From positions 15,184,932-15,248,931 of the forward strand of contig NC_052359.1 in the NCBI RefSeq assembly GCF_009727055.1: a stretch of 64,000 nucleotides of DNA. The letters run 5' to 3'. Both the position numbers and the translations under genes were made by a program. Each line of letters begins with the position of its first letter. The first letter of the stretch is position 1. Source of the stretch: Benincasa hispida (Eukaryota > Streptophyta > Magnoliopsida > Cucurbitales > Cucurbitaceae). Under the pieces are notes generated by a model. The model was not told where the DNA came from. It worked only from the letters and a program-made list of their open reading frames with translations, and ran no database searches. This document shows, one piece after another, positions 11,755-23,214 of the stretch.

Positions 11755-14700
11755 TGTCACATCCCCTCCCAGTTGCCAACTCTCTAGTTGGCACTTACTG
11801 CCTAGCTGACTTGTTTAGGAACCCTAAGCATTATAATTAACAATCAAGAACCTACAGAACTTCTAACATTAAGACAACCTTTGGGTACCATTCATACAAC
11901 TTATAATATATACATACAGAAGCAAGGTTTAGTGGGTCCCACATACTCAGAACTAGTCCCTAATATGCAACACATGTGTACAAACATTTACAAAGTAGCC
12001 ACCTAAGTTTCCTTCAACTAATCTTTAACTGGCAGAATAGCAGTACAGTTAACTTCTAGGAGATGACCACTACTTGGAAGGGAAAATATTTAAAAACGAG
12101 TGAGCTACTAGCCTAATAAGTGACTTTAATTGAAAACTAAAACTAAAAACTTGCCAAGCAAACATTCGTGCATAACTTAAAAACATAATATTTCTGGAAC
12201 ATAGTTGGTCTGATCCTCAGTTGAGAAAGAACCCTTTTGTTTGATTCCCAACCATAAACCTGGCCTTTTAAAACATATGATATTTGAAAACATAACTGAA
12301 CTGATACTAGGTTGAGAAAAGGAACCCTTTTGTCCAACTTTCAATATAACTTAGGCTAAGGTGTGGACCTTTTTTCCATCACCTTATCATGATCTTCATG
12401 TGAGCGAGAGACCTTTTTGCTAAGCCTTCCATGTTGATCTTCTTTTGAGGGAGAGACCCTTTTGCTCAACCCTCTATCCTAAACCTTTATACTTGACATA
12501 CGTGCATGTATAACTAATCGGGATCCTGATATCAAGGATCATAACTAAAACTAAGCTCAGATACCTCCTAGTACTTCAGTATTGAGCTGCTCATACATTA
12601 TAAGAAAGTACTTTCATAGAAAGGATTACTAAAAACATGGTGTTATAGATATAGTATTCATGAGAACTTTGTTCCTAACGAATGCTCATAAATAATAAAA
12701 GCTCATTAAATGAATTCATACTTTATATCTTTATAACCTAGCATGTGTCAAGCTCTTCATAACTTTTATGTAAATAATTCCATTAACAAGCTTACTGAAG
12801 TCATGTATCATAGCACATAACAACTAACGCATGTCTCATAACACCTAGTACATCATTACTTAAACATATGTTAGAAATTCTCTTTTTAAAACTAGCATGC
12901 ATTGACATCCTTTCTAAACTTGGTTTGCTTGGAAAACTTATTTTAGAATAAGCTAGCATGAGAATAAACTTCAACTAAAACATTCAAAACATTTATAAAA
13001 CATTTATAGTCACTCACAACCTTGGTCAATCCTCATAAGGTTGATAAGCTTCTCCTATTGATGTCAACCCTCTGAACATAACAATATATTTTAACTATAT
13101 GCTATGGTATCCCTTTTGAAACTAATTTCATATTTAAAACTCATAATCTTCCTCACATAATGACCTTACCTTCCAACGCCAACCCTCCTAGGCATTGAAC
13201 ATTTAGAATAATGTTTAGAAGTCAGGCTTGGCTAAGCGGCAGTCTCATACATCACCACCACATACCATGCTTCAAACATATAGCCTAGGCATTCTTTTAG
13301 GCACACTTGAATGCACGAACTGCTCCTATGCATCCAAGTCTTCAGCAAATGCCCACCACCCTATCGCATGGCCCAACACATAGGCTAGCCCTTGCGCCAA
13401 TCACCCAACTTGATGCACATCAACATATACACCTTCCCTTGGTGTTTAAGTCACCTATGATTTCCTACACAGCCCCAACACAGGTTGAGGCTTACTTCTA
13501 CATGAACGCATGTGTCTAACCTTGAGCTGCTAACTTGTTCAGCTCAAGCAGCTGCCTACTTGTTCAAAAATTTCAAGATCAAACTTATAATTTAAATAAC
13601 TCCATTTCTAGACCTTTCTCAAGAAATTTTCTTTTATAAACTTGCTCAAAATTATCTTATCAAGCTTACTTAAGAGTTTAAGTTCAATTTTTTTTGTGGT
13701 TTGGCCGAAAAATCTCAAATCTTCATCATTGGCCCTAGATTACTCGAGAGCTTGACCTTCTTGCACTCTCTTCAAATTCTCAGCTTGTTCCCGTTGGATT
13801 CTTCTTCCGGCAGCCTCACACCATCAATTAGACTCCTTCAACTTTCAGATTACCTTGGAATAAATCTAATTGCTCGAGTGGTTTGCTCAAAACAGATTTT
13901 TGAATTCAGCCTTCTCTTTTATACTTGAATTTGCCAACTATGCATCCTTAATAAGCTATCACATCAAGTTCTAAGTGGTTTCATTAAACCTAACCACGAC
14001 AGCTAGCCTATTAACTTTGGTGATTGAGCTGAAAGCTTCCTCTAAATCACCAACACAAGCTTTGACTTCAGCTAGCTTCAATGCACAATAGCCCACACGC
14101 ATGCCATCCTCACTAATGCATGCCCTAGGACCAACGCCTGTGCCATCTCATGCCTCATTCAACCCTTTGCTTAGGGCTGATGCCTTGGCCTTTTGGCCTT
14201 CAAAACCATCACATCATCTACCTTTTAACCTCGTAAGGGCTGACCAATGCAACCCCTCATCAGCGTAAATCAAGCCTTTGGTCATCGCCCAACACCTAGC
14301 TAGCACCTAAGCCAACGCCTTATCATGCCAACACTCAAGGCTTTACCTTGCTGCATGTCGAACAAGCATGCTAACCTCCAAGGCTCCTTGTCAATGCATT
14401 ACCCTCAATGCACAAGCTCACGACTATCACTCACCCTTCAATGCATGNGTCATCGCCCAACACCTAGCTAGCACCTAAGCCAACGCCTTATCATGCCAAC
14501 GCTCAAGGCTTTGCCTTGCCGTACGCCCACCAAACATGCTAACATCCAAGGCTCCTCGCCTAGCCTTGCGCCAACACCTAGACAACCCTACTAGCCTTGC
14601 TCTTCACCTTGCCAACGCCTAGCACACTCTTTCCCGCATGTTCATTAACCTTGCAAGCCCTTAGCTGCCACAAACCTTGTCAACGCATAGGTCACATGCA

Positions 14701-15061
14701 CCCATCAAAACCACCATGGTGTGCACAACTCCAACGCTTAGCTCACATATACTCGGCCACACTTGGCCTCCACAAGAACTCGCCTAACCTCAAAAAGAAA
14801 GACCAACACATAATGATCTCACCTCTAATCCCAACCTAAGACTAACGCATAAGGTAACTCTATGGAAACACTTAGCCAAAATTTTCCCTCTTGCTAGGCT
14901 AACTCAACCTCAACCGAGAGCCATGTTTCCTATACTTTAACTTTTGCTTCTTTACTTATTCTTCGCCCATTTCCCTTTAACCTTTATCTTAACATAAACT
15001 TAGTCTTAATTAACATACTTATTATTTACTTAAGTAGGGAAACTAGGGTTCGAGGTTTACA
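11755..15061. mobile_element. Solo LTR, about 3.3 kb, inserted in the Gypsy relic
   Basis: The block starts TGTCACATCCCC and ends GGTTTACA (5'-TG...CA-3'). It is flanked by a perfect 5-bp duplication gttat (11750-11754 and 15062-15066). No retrotransposon protein can be read inside and the start sequence does not recur near the end, so it is a solo LTR or a very short non-autonomous element. Its right half is rich in loosely repeated 'ccaacgcctagc' and 'accttgcc' phrases (14030-14800), including an exact repetition of a segment near 14285 at 14455. It is homologous to the nested element 15830-18695: similar ends ('cttaagtaggraaa...gtttcaca') and a shared 'tttggccgaaa' block. One undetermined base (n) lies near 14448. 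Confidence 0.85.
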
Positions 15062-15180
15062 GTTATACCTTAAAGGAAAGAAAAATGGTTTAGCGCTTAT
15101 ATATTTATATGCAGCCAAAAAGTTAAAGACATTATATCCTGGTGCACAAGATAAACTAGGTCGTGGGGGCTATTCCTGAT
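15062..15180 (+). pseudogene. Ty3/Gypsy RNase H relic, right part
   Basis: Immediately after the target duplication the reading continues YTLKERKMV, followed by an AAKKLKDIISWCTR-like stretch. This matches the EK..LALV.A..KLRHY part of Gypsy RNase H. It is the direct continuation of the relic ending at 11754 and proves that 11755-15061 is an insertion. Confidence 0.75.
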
Positions 15181-15673
15181 AGGGATGGTCTCGAAATGAA
15201 TTTCTAAATCTGTGGATTTATCAACATCAAGTTCATAAAAAAAGAATAAAAAAATTATGAAAAACTTTTTCCTTGTTTATATTGTTTTTCGTATTTCGAG
15301 AATGACTTGTATCCGATTACTAGTTATAGGATGAATATTGCGAGGAAGTCTATTTTACCTCTTCTTTATTTTTTTTTTCATTTTTTACAATGCAAATATG
15401 AGCAGTATTATTATTTCGCTAGTGCTAGATTGAAATGTCACTGAACGTATCCATTTTGATTCTAATAGAATCAAATTCGATTAGATATTCAAAATCAGAT
15501 AAGTAAATAGAGAATTAAAAAAATGATGGAAATAGTAGTCGGTACTAGAAAAATGCCTTTTCCTGTTCTTCTGTCGAAATAATAAAATAATTAGTTATTT
15601 TTTTATCTCCATTCTTGGTTTCAATTTTCCCGATATATCAAAAAAAATATTTCTGATTCAAGAGGGATCCTAT
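15181..15673. repeat. Non-coding segment with a partner copy at 20.6 kb; possibly organellar
   Basis: Bases 15190-15380 match 20630-20810 closely and in the same orientation (shared 'aatgaatttctaaatctg.ggatttatcaa', then 'gttcataaaaaaa', then 'gacttgtat..gattactagt'). The rest (15400-15673) is unique here. The style (moderately AT-rich, with phrases such as 'aatagaatcaaattcgatt') resembles plastid intergenic DNA, but I could not name the locus. No protein is encoded. Confidence 0.4.
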
Positions 15674-15829
15674 TGAAGAAACTCTTAAACAAGAGACCAA
15701 TGAGCGGAAGCAGATCGTTCCAAATCCCATTGTGAAAGAACATGAACATTTACATTTTAACAAAACAATTATGCATCAAATCTAAATTACAGCATGCTTC
15801 AACAAGACAATATAAGAGATCGATTGAAC

Positions 15830-18695
15830 TATCACACCCCGCCCCGAGCCCGCACTCTGGAGCCCAAGGAGAGGCGTGAGGGACTGCAGATACCACCCTT
15901 TTGTGATATCTACAATCCATCTGAACCTCTTTACTCTCAGTAAACTTTAAGTCAAGGAGATAAACAACAACTAAATAAGTAGGACCATTTTATTTCACAA
16001 CAATGTAAAGTTTATACAACTCCAAGGCTTAACTACAAAAGTTCATAAAAACCACTCTTAAAACCCTCTGGAAGTGCAACTGTGGCCTGTGGCAGACCTT
16101 GACCTTAGCAGCACCCTGGAACTCCTCACCTTTCGCTACCTGGGAAGAAAAGCATGAAAGAAAATAATGAGCTTCACAAAACTCAGTGAGTGGTAAGCAA
16201 TTTCTAAAGTATATTTCAACTCATAAATAACAAGCATATCATAAATACGAGGTTACATTCAAACTTCAGCTTCGAATGGGTCTGTTCTCAACTCTATCTA
16301 CACGCACGGTAGATAGCTAAAATGATAACTACTTAAAGTGAGTATGTTACCTACCTACACACACACGGTAGATAGTTAACTGTTACTAAAACATAAATGC
16401 TTACTCTTTTGCGTTCCCTTTTGTTCCCAATGTCTCCTATATGCACATAGCTCCTCGCTCATGAGCTCAGAAGCTAGGCCCGTCGGCCCTCTGACCATCC
16501 CATACGAGGATTCTCCCACAGGCTCAGGAACTAGACCTCTCGGCCCCTGACCATCCCGTGAGGTTTTGCTTTCGAGCTCAAGAACTAGGTCTATTGACCC
16601 CTTGACCATCCCGATCACATAATCTCATTCTCATGATAGATACTCATTCATAACATAAGCATATACAATTTACTCTAAAAGATATGCTTAAGACGTAAAG
16701 GAAAGTGCCACTCACCTTGGTAAGGATATGAATCTTTCTCTTAGAAGTTCCTTGATCTTCTTGGGCTCCTCTTTTGAACCCTAAATTCCAGATTACATTT
16801 AAAGCTCAGATTACTTATAGTTCCAGAACGTATTTTAAGATACTTCCTTCTGCAAACATGTTCTAAAATGTTTCAAGAATATTACCCTGAAATATTAGCT
16901 TAGTACTTCTCGTGATTTGGCCGAAATCATCAAAAAATCAAGGCTGGCCCAAGCTTACCCGACAGTTCGACCCTTCTATTGTTTCCTCATTCTCTAGCCC
17001 AATTCCTTGGAGCTTCTTCTATGGAAGCCCTACCCTAAAAAATAGACTCTCAGAGATTTCAGGTGGCTTTAAAATCACTCTAAATGCACAAGTATTCTGG
17101 GAGAACTCTTCGTCCCAAGTTGATGCTACTTCCAAACCTTCCTGTCCACAGCATCTCCTTCTCTTGAAACTTCATGACCGACGCATGGTCTTGCTACCAA
17201 CGCATGCGTTCTTTCATCAACGCATTGTCTCCTCCCAATTAGTCCTCATATAATCTTCCTAATGTCCTTTTGAAGAGAACTCGAGTTATAATATGAAGAG
17301 AAGTCCTTGACCCTATTTATAGGCGTCCAAAATCTCTCCAAGGTCGACACCTCCTACTCGGCCGCATGTCCGCATGTCCAAGTGTCCTTTCCTTATACTA
17401 TTAATGCAATCTTACGTCATCACAACCCAAGGTGTCCTCTTCCCCTTTTACCAACGCATAGCCCGCACATTTGCATGCCTCCTTGTGCATCCACCTTATT
17501 TGCTTAAGGCCTAAGATTTCATCCCAACAAGCCACATATCCGGATGACGACCTTGAATGTGTCCATCCAACTTCATATGCATTCATCCCTCATATGCGTC
17601 CTTCTAACTTCATATGTGTTCATCCAACCTTACCTTGTGCATCCCATTGACGCAACTTGGTCGCATATGCTAGATACTTGCAAGGCTCATCCTTGGCCGC
17701 ATGCCCTCTACTGCATGGCTTACCTTTGCCTTATGCGCTCAACTAGGATTATGACCAACCCTCTTCCACCGCATACTATTTGTTCAAGCCTTGTCCACAT
17801 GCCTCGAATGTCCTCGGCACATAGCACATCACCAACGCATAACAACCTTTGGGTTGACTTGGTTCTCAACTTGACACCTCATGGTATAGCTCACCATCGC
17901 CTAGGCTCTTACTAACACATCCCTTATGACCAACGCATGTATGTCCTTGTTGCTTGTCAACATCCTTAGTCTCTACTTCAAGACCAATGCAACTAATCTT
18001 ACAAGCCTTATGTACCAAAGCCTTAGCAACGCAAGACGTTTCACCATGCATTCACCATAGCTTGTCTCCTCGCCTAGCAAGGTCGCCGCATAGCATCATC
18101 GCATAGTGTTGTCGCATACCATTGCATAGCATCGTCACATACCCTTGTGTAGCATCGCCGCATACCATCGCGTAGCATTGCCGTATCTTTCGTGTAGCAT
18201 CGCCACATATCATCGCGTAGCATCGCCGCATACCATCGTCTAGCATCGCCGCATACACAATTAACCCGCGAATGCTTCTCCAACGCCTAGCACCTATGTC
18301 CGCACAACATGAGGCTACCGCATGCTCTACTAACCTCCCAAGACATTGGCTGCCGCGTGCTTGTCCTCGCATAGCCTTTCCTCTCGGCCATACTATAGCT
18401 TCTTTCAACACCCAAATAACCACTCAAATGTTCATGGCCAAAGCATGGCACCACACCAACGCTTAGCACAAGGCCAACACATTGTCAAATACTTTTCCCT
18501 AGCCTCCAACGCATAGTTGTTTTTGGATTCATACTTAACCAAATTTTCACTAGTTAAGGCTTATCTCAAAGTTACTAAACAATCTTATTTAAACACTTAG
18601 AATTTTCCTACTCTTTAACATAGGATTTAACTTCCACTTAGTTAATTCCTTTAATCACCTGCTTAAGTAGGAAAAATGGAAATCCGGGTTTCACA
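15830..18695. mobile_element. Nested solo LTR, about 2.87 kb
   Basis: It begins TATCACACCCCGCCCC (the normal TG probably mutated to TA) and ends GGGTTTCACA. A perfect 5-bp duplication tgaac lies on both sides (15825-15829 and 18696-18700). Joining the flanks restores continuous Copia LTR sequence. The interior holds many 'accaacgcata' and 'cgcatagcatcgcc' phrases, densest at 18070-18260, and no retrotransposon protein. It is related to the element at 11755-15061 but shorter. Confidence 0.85.
18070..18260. repeat. Short-period satellite inside the nested LTR
   Basis: About ten imperfect copies of a unit close to 'gtagcatcgccgcataccatc' (roughly 20-21 bp) follow each other. They probably arose by slippage within the LTR. 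Confidence 0.7.
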
Positions 18696-20509
18696 TGAAC
18701 ATACCCTTGAAGAACATTTTCTTCTCATACTTCTTCGATCCAACAGCATGAACGCAATGCCTTTGGAATATCCTCGAACACAATCGATACCACTCGATCT
18801 TCGACCTTCGAACAGCAAACTCGATACTACCAAGAGGCTACCTTGGTATTCTCGATATGAGAATCCAGGAGGTATGGGCTCTGTATGGATTTGGTAGAAG
18901 GAAAGAGGAACAAAATGATCGAGGAAGTGGGAGAATGAGAAAGATTATCATACAAACTTGGATACTTGATCATTGAGTAGCGAGGAGCTATCGTCTAGCA
19001 AACTTGATACTTGATTGTTTACACTCTCAAGGCTATTGTATATCCTTTTCTTTATGTGCTATTGATTTTAAAAAAATAAAAATGTTTTTCATTTTATCCA
19101 TCAGTTATCAAAATTGATTAAAACTTCCCACTCATTTGGTTAATAGAGAAAAAGATAATCAACAACAATTATCTCATAATTGTTTTGTTATAAATAAATA
19201 AATATAATAACTCATTTATCATATTATATTTATAACCTATAATTTTAATAACATCATATGTAATATTTAAACCATAATTCTTTTTCTTCTTCATGGCATT
19301 TAATATAAATCATATTTATATTAATTCCTCCAATTAATGTATCTAATACATCAAATCAATTATATCACATATAAACTAATCAATTTAATTATATCATATA
19401 TAATCAAATTCCCTTTTGTTAATTTGGACACTTCAAACTAACCCAAAAGCTAATTCTCAACTTGAATCCATTGAGCTACCAAGGGAACCTTATGGACCTG
19501 TAGATTGAAACTCCAACGATACGTGAATAACTGACTAAACTCTTTAATCACGACATCCATCATTCGTTAACTGCCGGACACTCCACTAAAGATATATTTC
19601 TGTGTCCATTGGATATAACCAATCAACAATACGATGACCTTTTAAAAATTGCTCGTAAGTACAGTTAGGCCAATTAACCGTTTTGCCGCTGTAGTTACAT
19701 CTAACTTCTTAAGTACCACTGATTCCTCTAATGAACAATACGTCATAGTTCCACTATGAGTAAACTCTTCCCGGGCTATGAGAAGGTGTGGCGCCACATT
19801 GTTCAAGCCCGGAAATCAACCCTTAAGGGAGCAATTTATCTACCCACCCCTACTTCGGGGAAGGAGTGAATTTTGTCTTGTGTAGCTGAGTTCCCAGTTC
19901 CACAATCAGACGTATCTCCAAAGTTGTAGGTTTGAGTTGGCGATCTGGCTACTTGCACCCATGCAAATCAAAGGACCGCCTTCATAGGTATGAGTTCACA
20001 ACTCACTCAGGATTAAGGTCACGTTACCTATGGTCATCCTATTGAAATGAAAGTTTCTGTCATGAACGACGTTATATAACGAGACTAAACATTTCGTGGT
20101 CCGGTCTTATACAAACTCCTTTGTATAGAGCATCCCCGCTGACATGTCTAATACATGAATGGTCAGGATCAGACCATTTATAGCACTTTACAACACTTGT
20201 AACACCTATAAAGCAGGCCACACTCGTAGTGTCACCAAGATAAGGTTTCCCTTCTTTATCCATATACTAAGACCATTTAGGTTATCACTTAAAGCATGAT
20301 CCACTTGTATGTCTCCACATACATGCTTAAGTTACAATGATAACCAAGGATCTTAGTTTATTGGTTTGTGGTTAATGCAACTAAAATAACTCATATTTCA
20401 TACACTATAGTGAATAAAATATCTTATATTATTACAACACAAAGAGTTTGTTCATACAGGTGTTTACAAATTATAGAATCTTATGAGATTTAAGGCATCA
20501 ACGCCAAAC

Positions 20510-20620
20510 TCTATATATACATATATGTGTATACATATATACACATACATATACGTATATATGTGTGTGTGTGTTTGTGTGTGTGTGTATATATATACAC
20601 ACACACACACATACATACAG
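20510..20620. repeat. Microsatellite (TA/CA/GT mixture)
   Basis: Alternating 'atatatac', 'gtgtgtgtgt' and 'acacacacac' runs form a simple-sequence block with hairpin potential, directly at the edge of the Copia solo LTR. Confidence 0.8.
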
Positions 20621-20815
20621 GGATTAGCCCCCAAAATGAATTTCTAAATCTGCGGATTTATCAATGTCAAGTTCGTAAAAAAAAAAAAATCAGATAAAAA
20701 AATTATGAAAACTTTTTTCTTGTTTATATTATTTACTATATTTAGGAAATGACTTGTATTACATTACTAGTCATAGTTTGAATATTGTGAGGAAACCTGT
20801 TTTACTTTTTTTTTT
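20621..20815. repeat. Second copy of the 15.19-15.38 kb segment
   Basis: Same orientation and most of the same bases as 15190-15380, with small indels in the A-tracts and a T-run at the right end. Copia reverse transcriptase begins right after it. Confidence 0.6.
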
Positions 20816-20817
20816 TC

Positions 20818-22040
20818 CATAGCTGCATTTTATGATTATGAAATATGGCAAATGGATGTCAAGACAACCTTCTTGGGCTATCTTGAAGAGATATCTATGT
20901 GTCTCAACCAGAAGGGTTTATTAAACAGAGTCAAGAACAAATGGTTTGTAAGCTTAATCGATCCATTTATGGGTTGAAACAAGCATCTAGATTCTCGAAT
21001 ATGAGATTTGACAATGTGGTTAAATCTTTATGATTTTGAAAAAAAAAATGTTGACGAACTTTGTGTTTACAAGAAAATTGGTAACAAAACTGTCGCTTTT
21101 CTGGTGTTGTATGTTGATGATATTCTATTCGTTGGAAATGAAGTAGAATTTCTAGCTGACATTAAGAGATGGCTGGCTACGCAATTCCAAATGAAAGATT
21201 TAGGAGACAAAACTTTAGCATTATCTTAAGTATCTTTATAGACAAGATGTTGTCTTGATATGAAATGCAAAATTCCAAGAAAGAAGCATTTCAGACATGG
21301 AATTCATCTGTCAAAAGAACAAAGTTCTAAGACACCTCAAAATGTGGAGGTTATGAAACGAATTCCATATGCATCAACAGTAGGGAGTTTAATATATGTT
21401 ATGTTGTGTACTCGTCTTGATATATGCTATGCAGTTGGAATAGTCAGTAGATTTCAGTCCAATCCTGGATATGATCATTGCATTGCCGTTAAGAACATTA
21501 TCAAGTATCTTCAGAGAATGAGAAATTATATGCCCGTGTATGGTTCTAAGGATCTGATCCTTACTGGATATATTAATTCTGACTTCTAGATCGATATAGA
21601 TTCGAGGAAATCAACTTCAGGGCCAGTACTCACTCTGAATGGAAGAGCAGTAGTGTGGAGAAGTATCAAGCAAAGTTGTATTGCTGACTCCACAATGAAA
21701 GTTGAGTATGTAGCTGCAAGTGAAGCAGCGAAAGAAGTAGCATAGCTCAAAAAGTTTTTGACTGATTTGTAAGTGGTTCCAAATATGCACCTGCTAGTCA
21801 CCTTATATTATGATAACAGTGGAGAAGTTGCAAATTGAAAGGAACATTGAAGCCATAAACATGGAAAGCACATCGAACGGAAGTACCATCTCATCAGGGA
21901 GATTGTACACAGAGGAGACGTGATCGTCATGCAGATAGCCTCACAAGGAAACTTAGCTGATCCATTTACGAAGGCCCTCTCGACTAAAGTGTTCGAGGGT
22001 CACCTAATAGGACTAGGTCTCCGAGATATTTGTAACTAAG
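20818..22040 (+). pseudogene. Copia polyprotein relic (RT and RNase H)
   Basis: The reading starts inside RT at FYDYEIWQMDVKTTFL (20830) with the YVDD active site near 21110-21125 (VLYVDDILFVGNE), then FQMKDLGD (21190). RNase H follows: KRIPYASTVGSLIYVMLCTR, DICYAVGIVSRFQSNPG, a remnant of the KSTSG motif (21600-21630), and the C-terminal LADPFTKALS phrase (21955-21990). At least six stops and a frameshift near 21230 kill it. Everything before mid-RT is missing. It resembles the polyprotein at 35.0-37.4 kb closely. Its 3' end runs into a rearranged polypurine-tract region. Confidence 0.9.
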
Positions 22041-22579
22041 AAAAGTGAGAGAATTTATGGGTATCTGATGCCCTAGTTTATTGTATTTATTCTTTTTATT
22101 CTCTCATTGTAACTTAACATTATATATATTTGTATATATTGATCCACTACAGTTTCAGCCCAAGTGGGAGTATTGTTAGGTTACAATGAGAGAATAAAAA
22201 GAATAAATACAATAAACTAGGTCTACGAGATATTTGTAACTAGGGCAAGTGGGAGAATTTATGGGTATCTGATGTCCTAGTTTATCGTATTTATTCTTTT
22301 TATTCTTTCATTGTAACCCAATAATTCTCCCACTTGGGCTGAAACTCCAATGGATCAATATATACAAATATATACAATGTTGAGTTACAATGAAAGAATA
22401 AATACAATAAATACAATAAACTAGGGCATTAGATACCTATAAATTCTCCCACTTACCCTAGTGACAAATATCTCATAGACCTAGTCCATATTTATTCTTT
22501 TTTTTTCTCTCATTGTAACTCAATATCGTATATATTTGTATATATTGATTCACTAGAGTTTCAGTCCAAGTGGGAGTAT
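22025..22579. repeat. Scrambled Copia 3' flank with alternating inverted copies
   Basis: The short segment between pol and the LTR, carrying the polypurine tract 'aagtgggag', appears here in several pieces of alternating orientation: plus 22025-22172, minus 22173-22220, plus 22221-22319, minus 22320-22488, plus 22489-22579. Tracts 'caagtgggag' are at about 22164, 22238 and 22567, and their complements 'ctcccactt' at about 22326 and 22445. Only the last is followed by an LTR start. Confidence 0.8.
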
Positions 22580-22660
22580 TGTTGGGTTGTATGTCCTAAA
22601 ACTCGCAGTTTGTAAAGTTAAACACATTTTATTATCAATAAAGATGTTATTCAACGTTTC
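22580..22660 (+). repeat. Start of a Copia LTR, truncated
   Basis: TGTTGGGTTGTATGTCC directly after the polypurine tract is a canonical Copia 3'-LTR start and matches those at 34394 and 37563. It can be followed for only about 80 bp before unrelated sequence begins. Confidence 0.75.
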
Positions 22661-23214
22661 TATGACGAGATGCGTCGAAGCAATCTTATCTTTCTACCAA
22701 TCATCTTCCAAATCAGCGACAAGGTATTTACTACCTCTTCTATCCGAATGATTTTATTCACCTGGGTTTCTGGCCCCATGAAGCAGAGAAGTCAAATTGC
22801 CTCTAAAGCCCCTTCTTTTGGAATAGCGGAACAAGCTACTTGAATTTGTCCTTTTCACCCTACTTACTCCTTCGTCCTTTGAGCCTATTGGCATCTTATT
22901 CGTTTATGCTCACCCCTCGATTATTCCTTGTGTTGACTACTACCTTTTTTACGTGTTCTTCATCGCGTAGCACAGTAGATTGGTTTTGGAACAATACTGA
23001 TTCTAACAAAGTGGTAACAAAAATAAAAATTAGAAGAAAAAAGAAAAATGCCAAAAATCGAGAACCAAACTGATAATAACATGATCTAATAAAATCAATC
23101 CAATGTTTTTGTTCTTTATTTGACATTGATTTGGATCTCTTCTTTTTAAAATCGATTGATTTGTTTGGTTCTTGGTTGACCTTAAAATCGACAAAATCAA
23201 ATCGACTATCACCC
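22661..23214. other. Unassigned segment between two Copia relics
   Basis: This stretch of about 550 bp is less AT-rich at its left (22670-22980) and has no recognisable protein. Around 23060-23210 there are repeated 'aaaatcgat' and 'ttgatttg' phrases. It fills the junction where the plus-strand LTR and the minus-strand integrase are both broken, so it may be filler from rearrangement. Confidence 0.4.

Larger units (their letters stand above)
15674..20509 (-). mobile_element. Copia-type solo LTR (minus), split by a nested insertion
   Basis: On the minus strand this LTR starts near 20509 (in 'gcgttgatgccttaaatctc', compare the start of the solo LTR at 27798) and ends TTCA at 15674. The flanks are cctat (15669-15673) and tctat (20510-20514), a 5-bp duplication with one mismatch. 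Removing the nested element 15830-18695 and one tgaac copy leaves 1965 bp, almost the same as the 1967 bp of the solo LTR at 25832-27798. Internal blocks at 19480-19830 and 20040-20330 match blocks of that LTR in the same orientation. It contains no gene. Confidence 0.8.
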
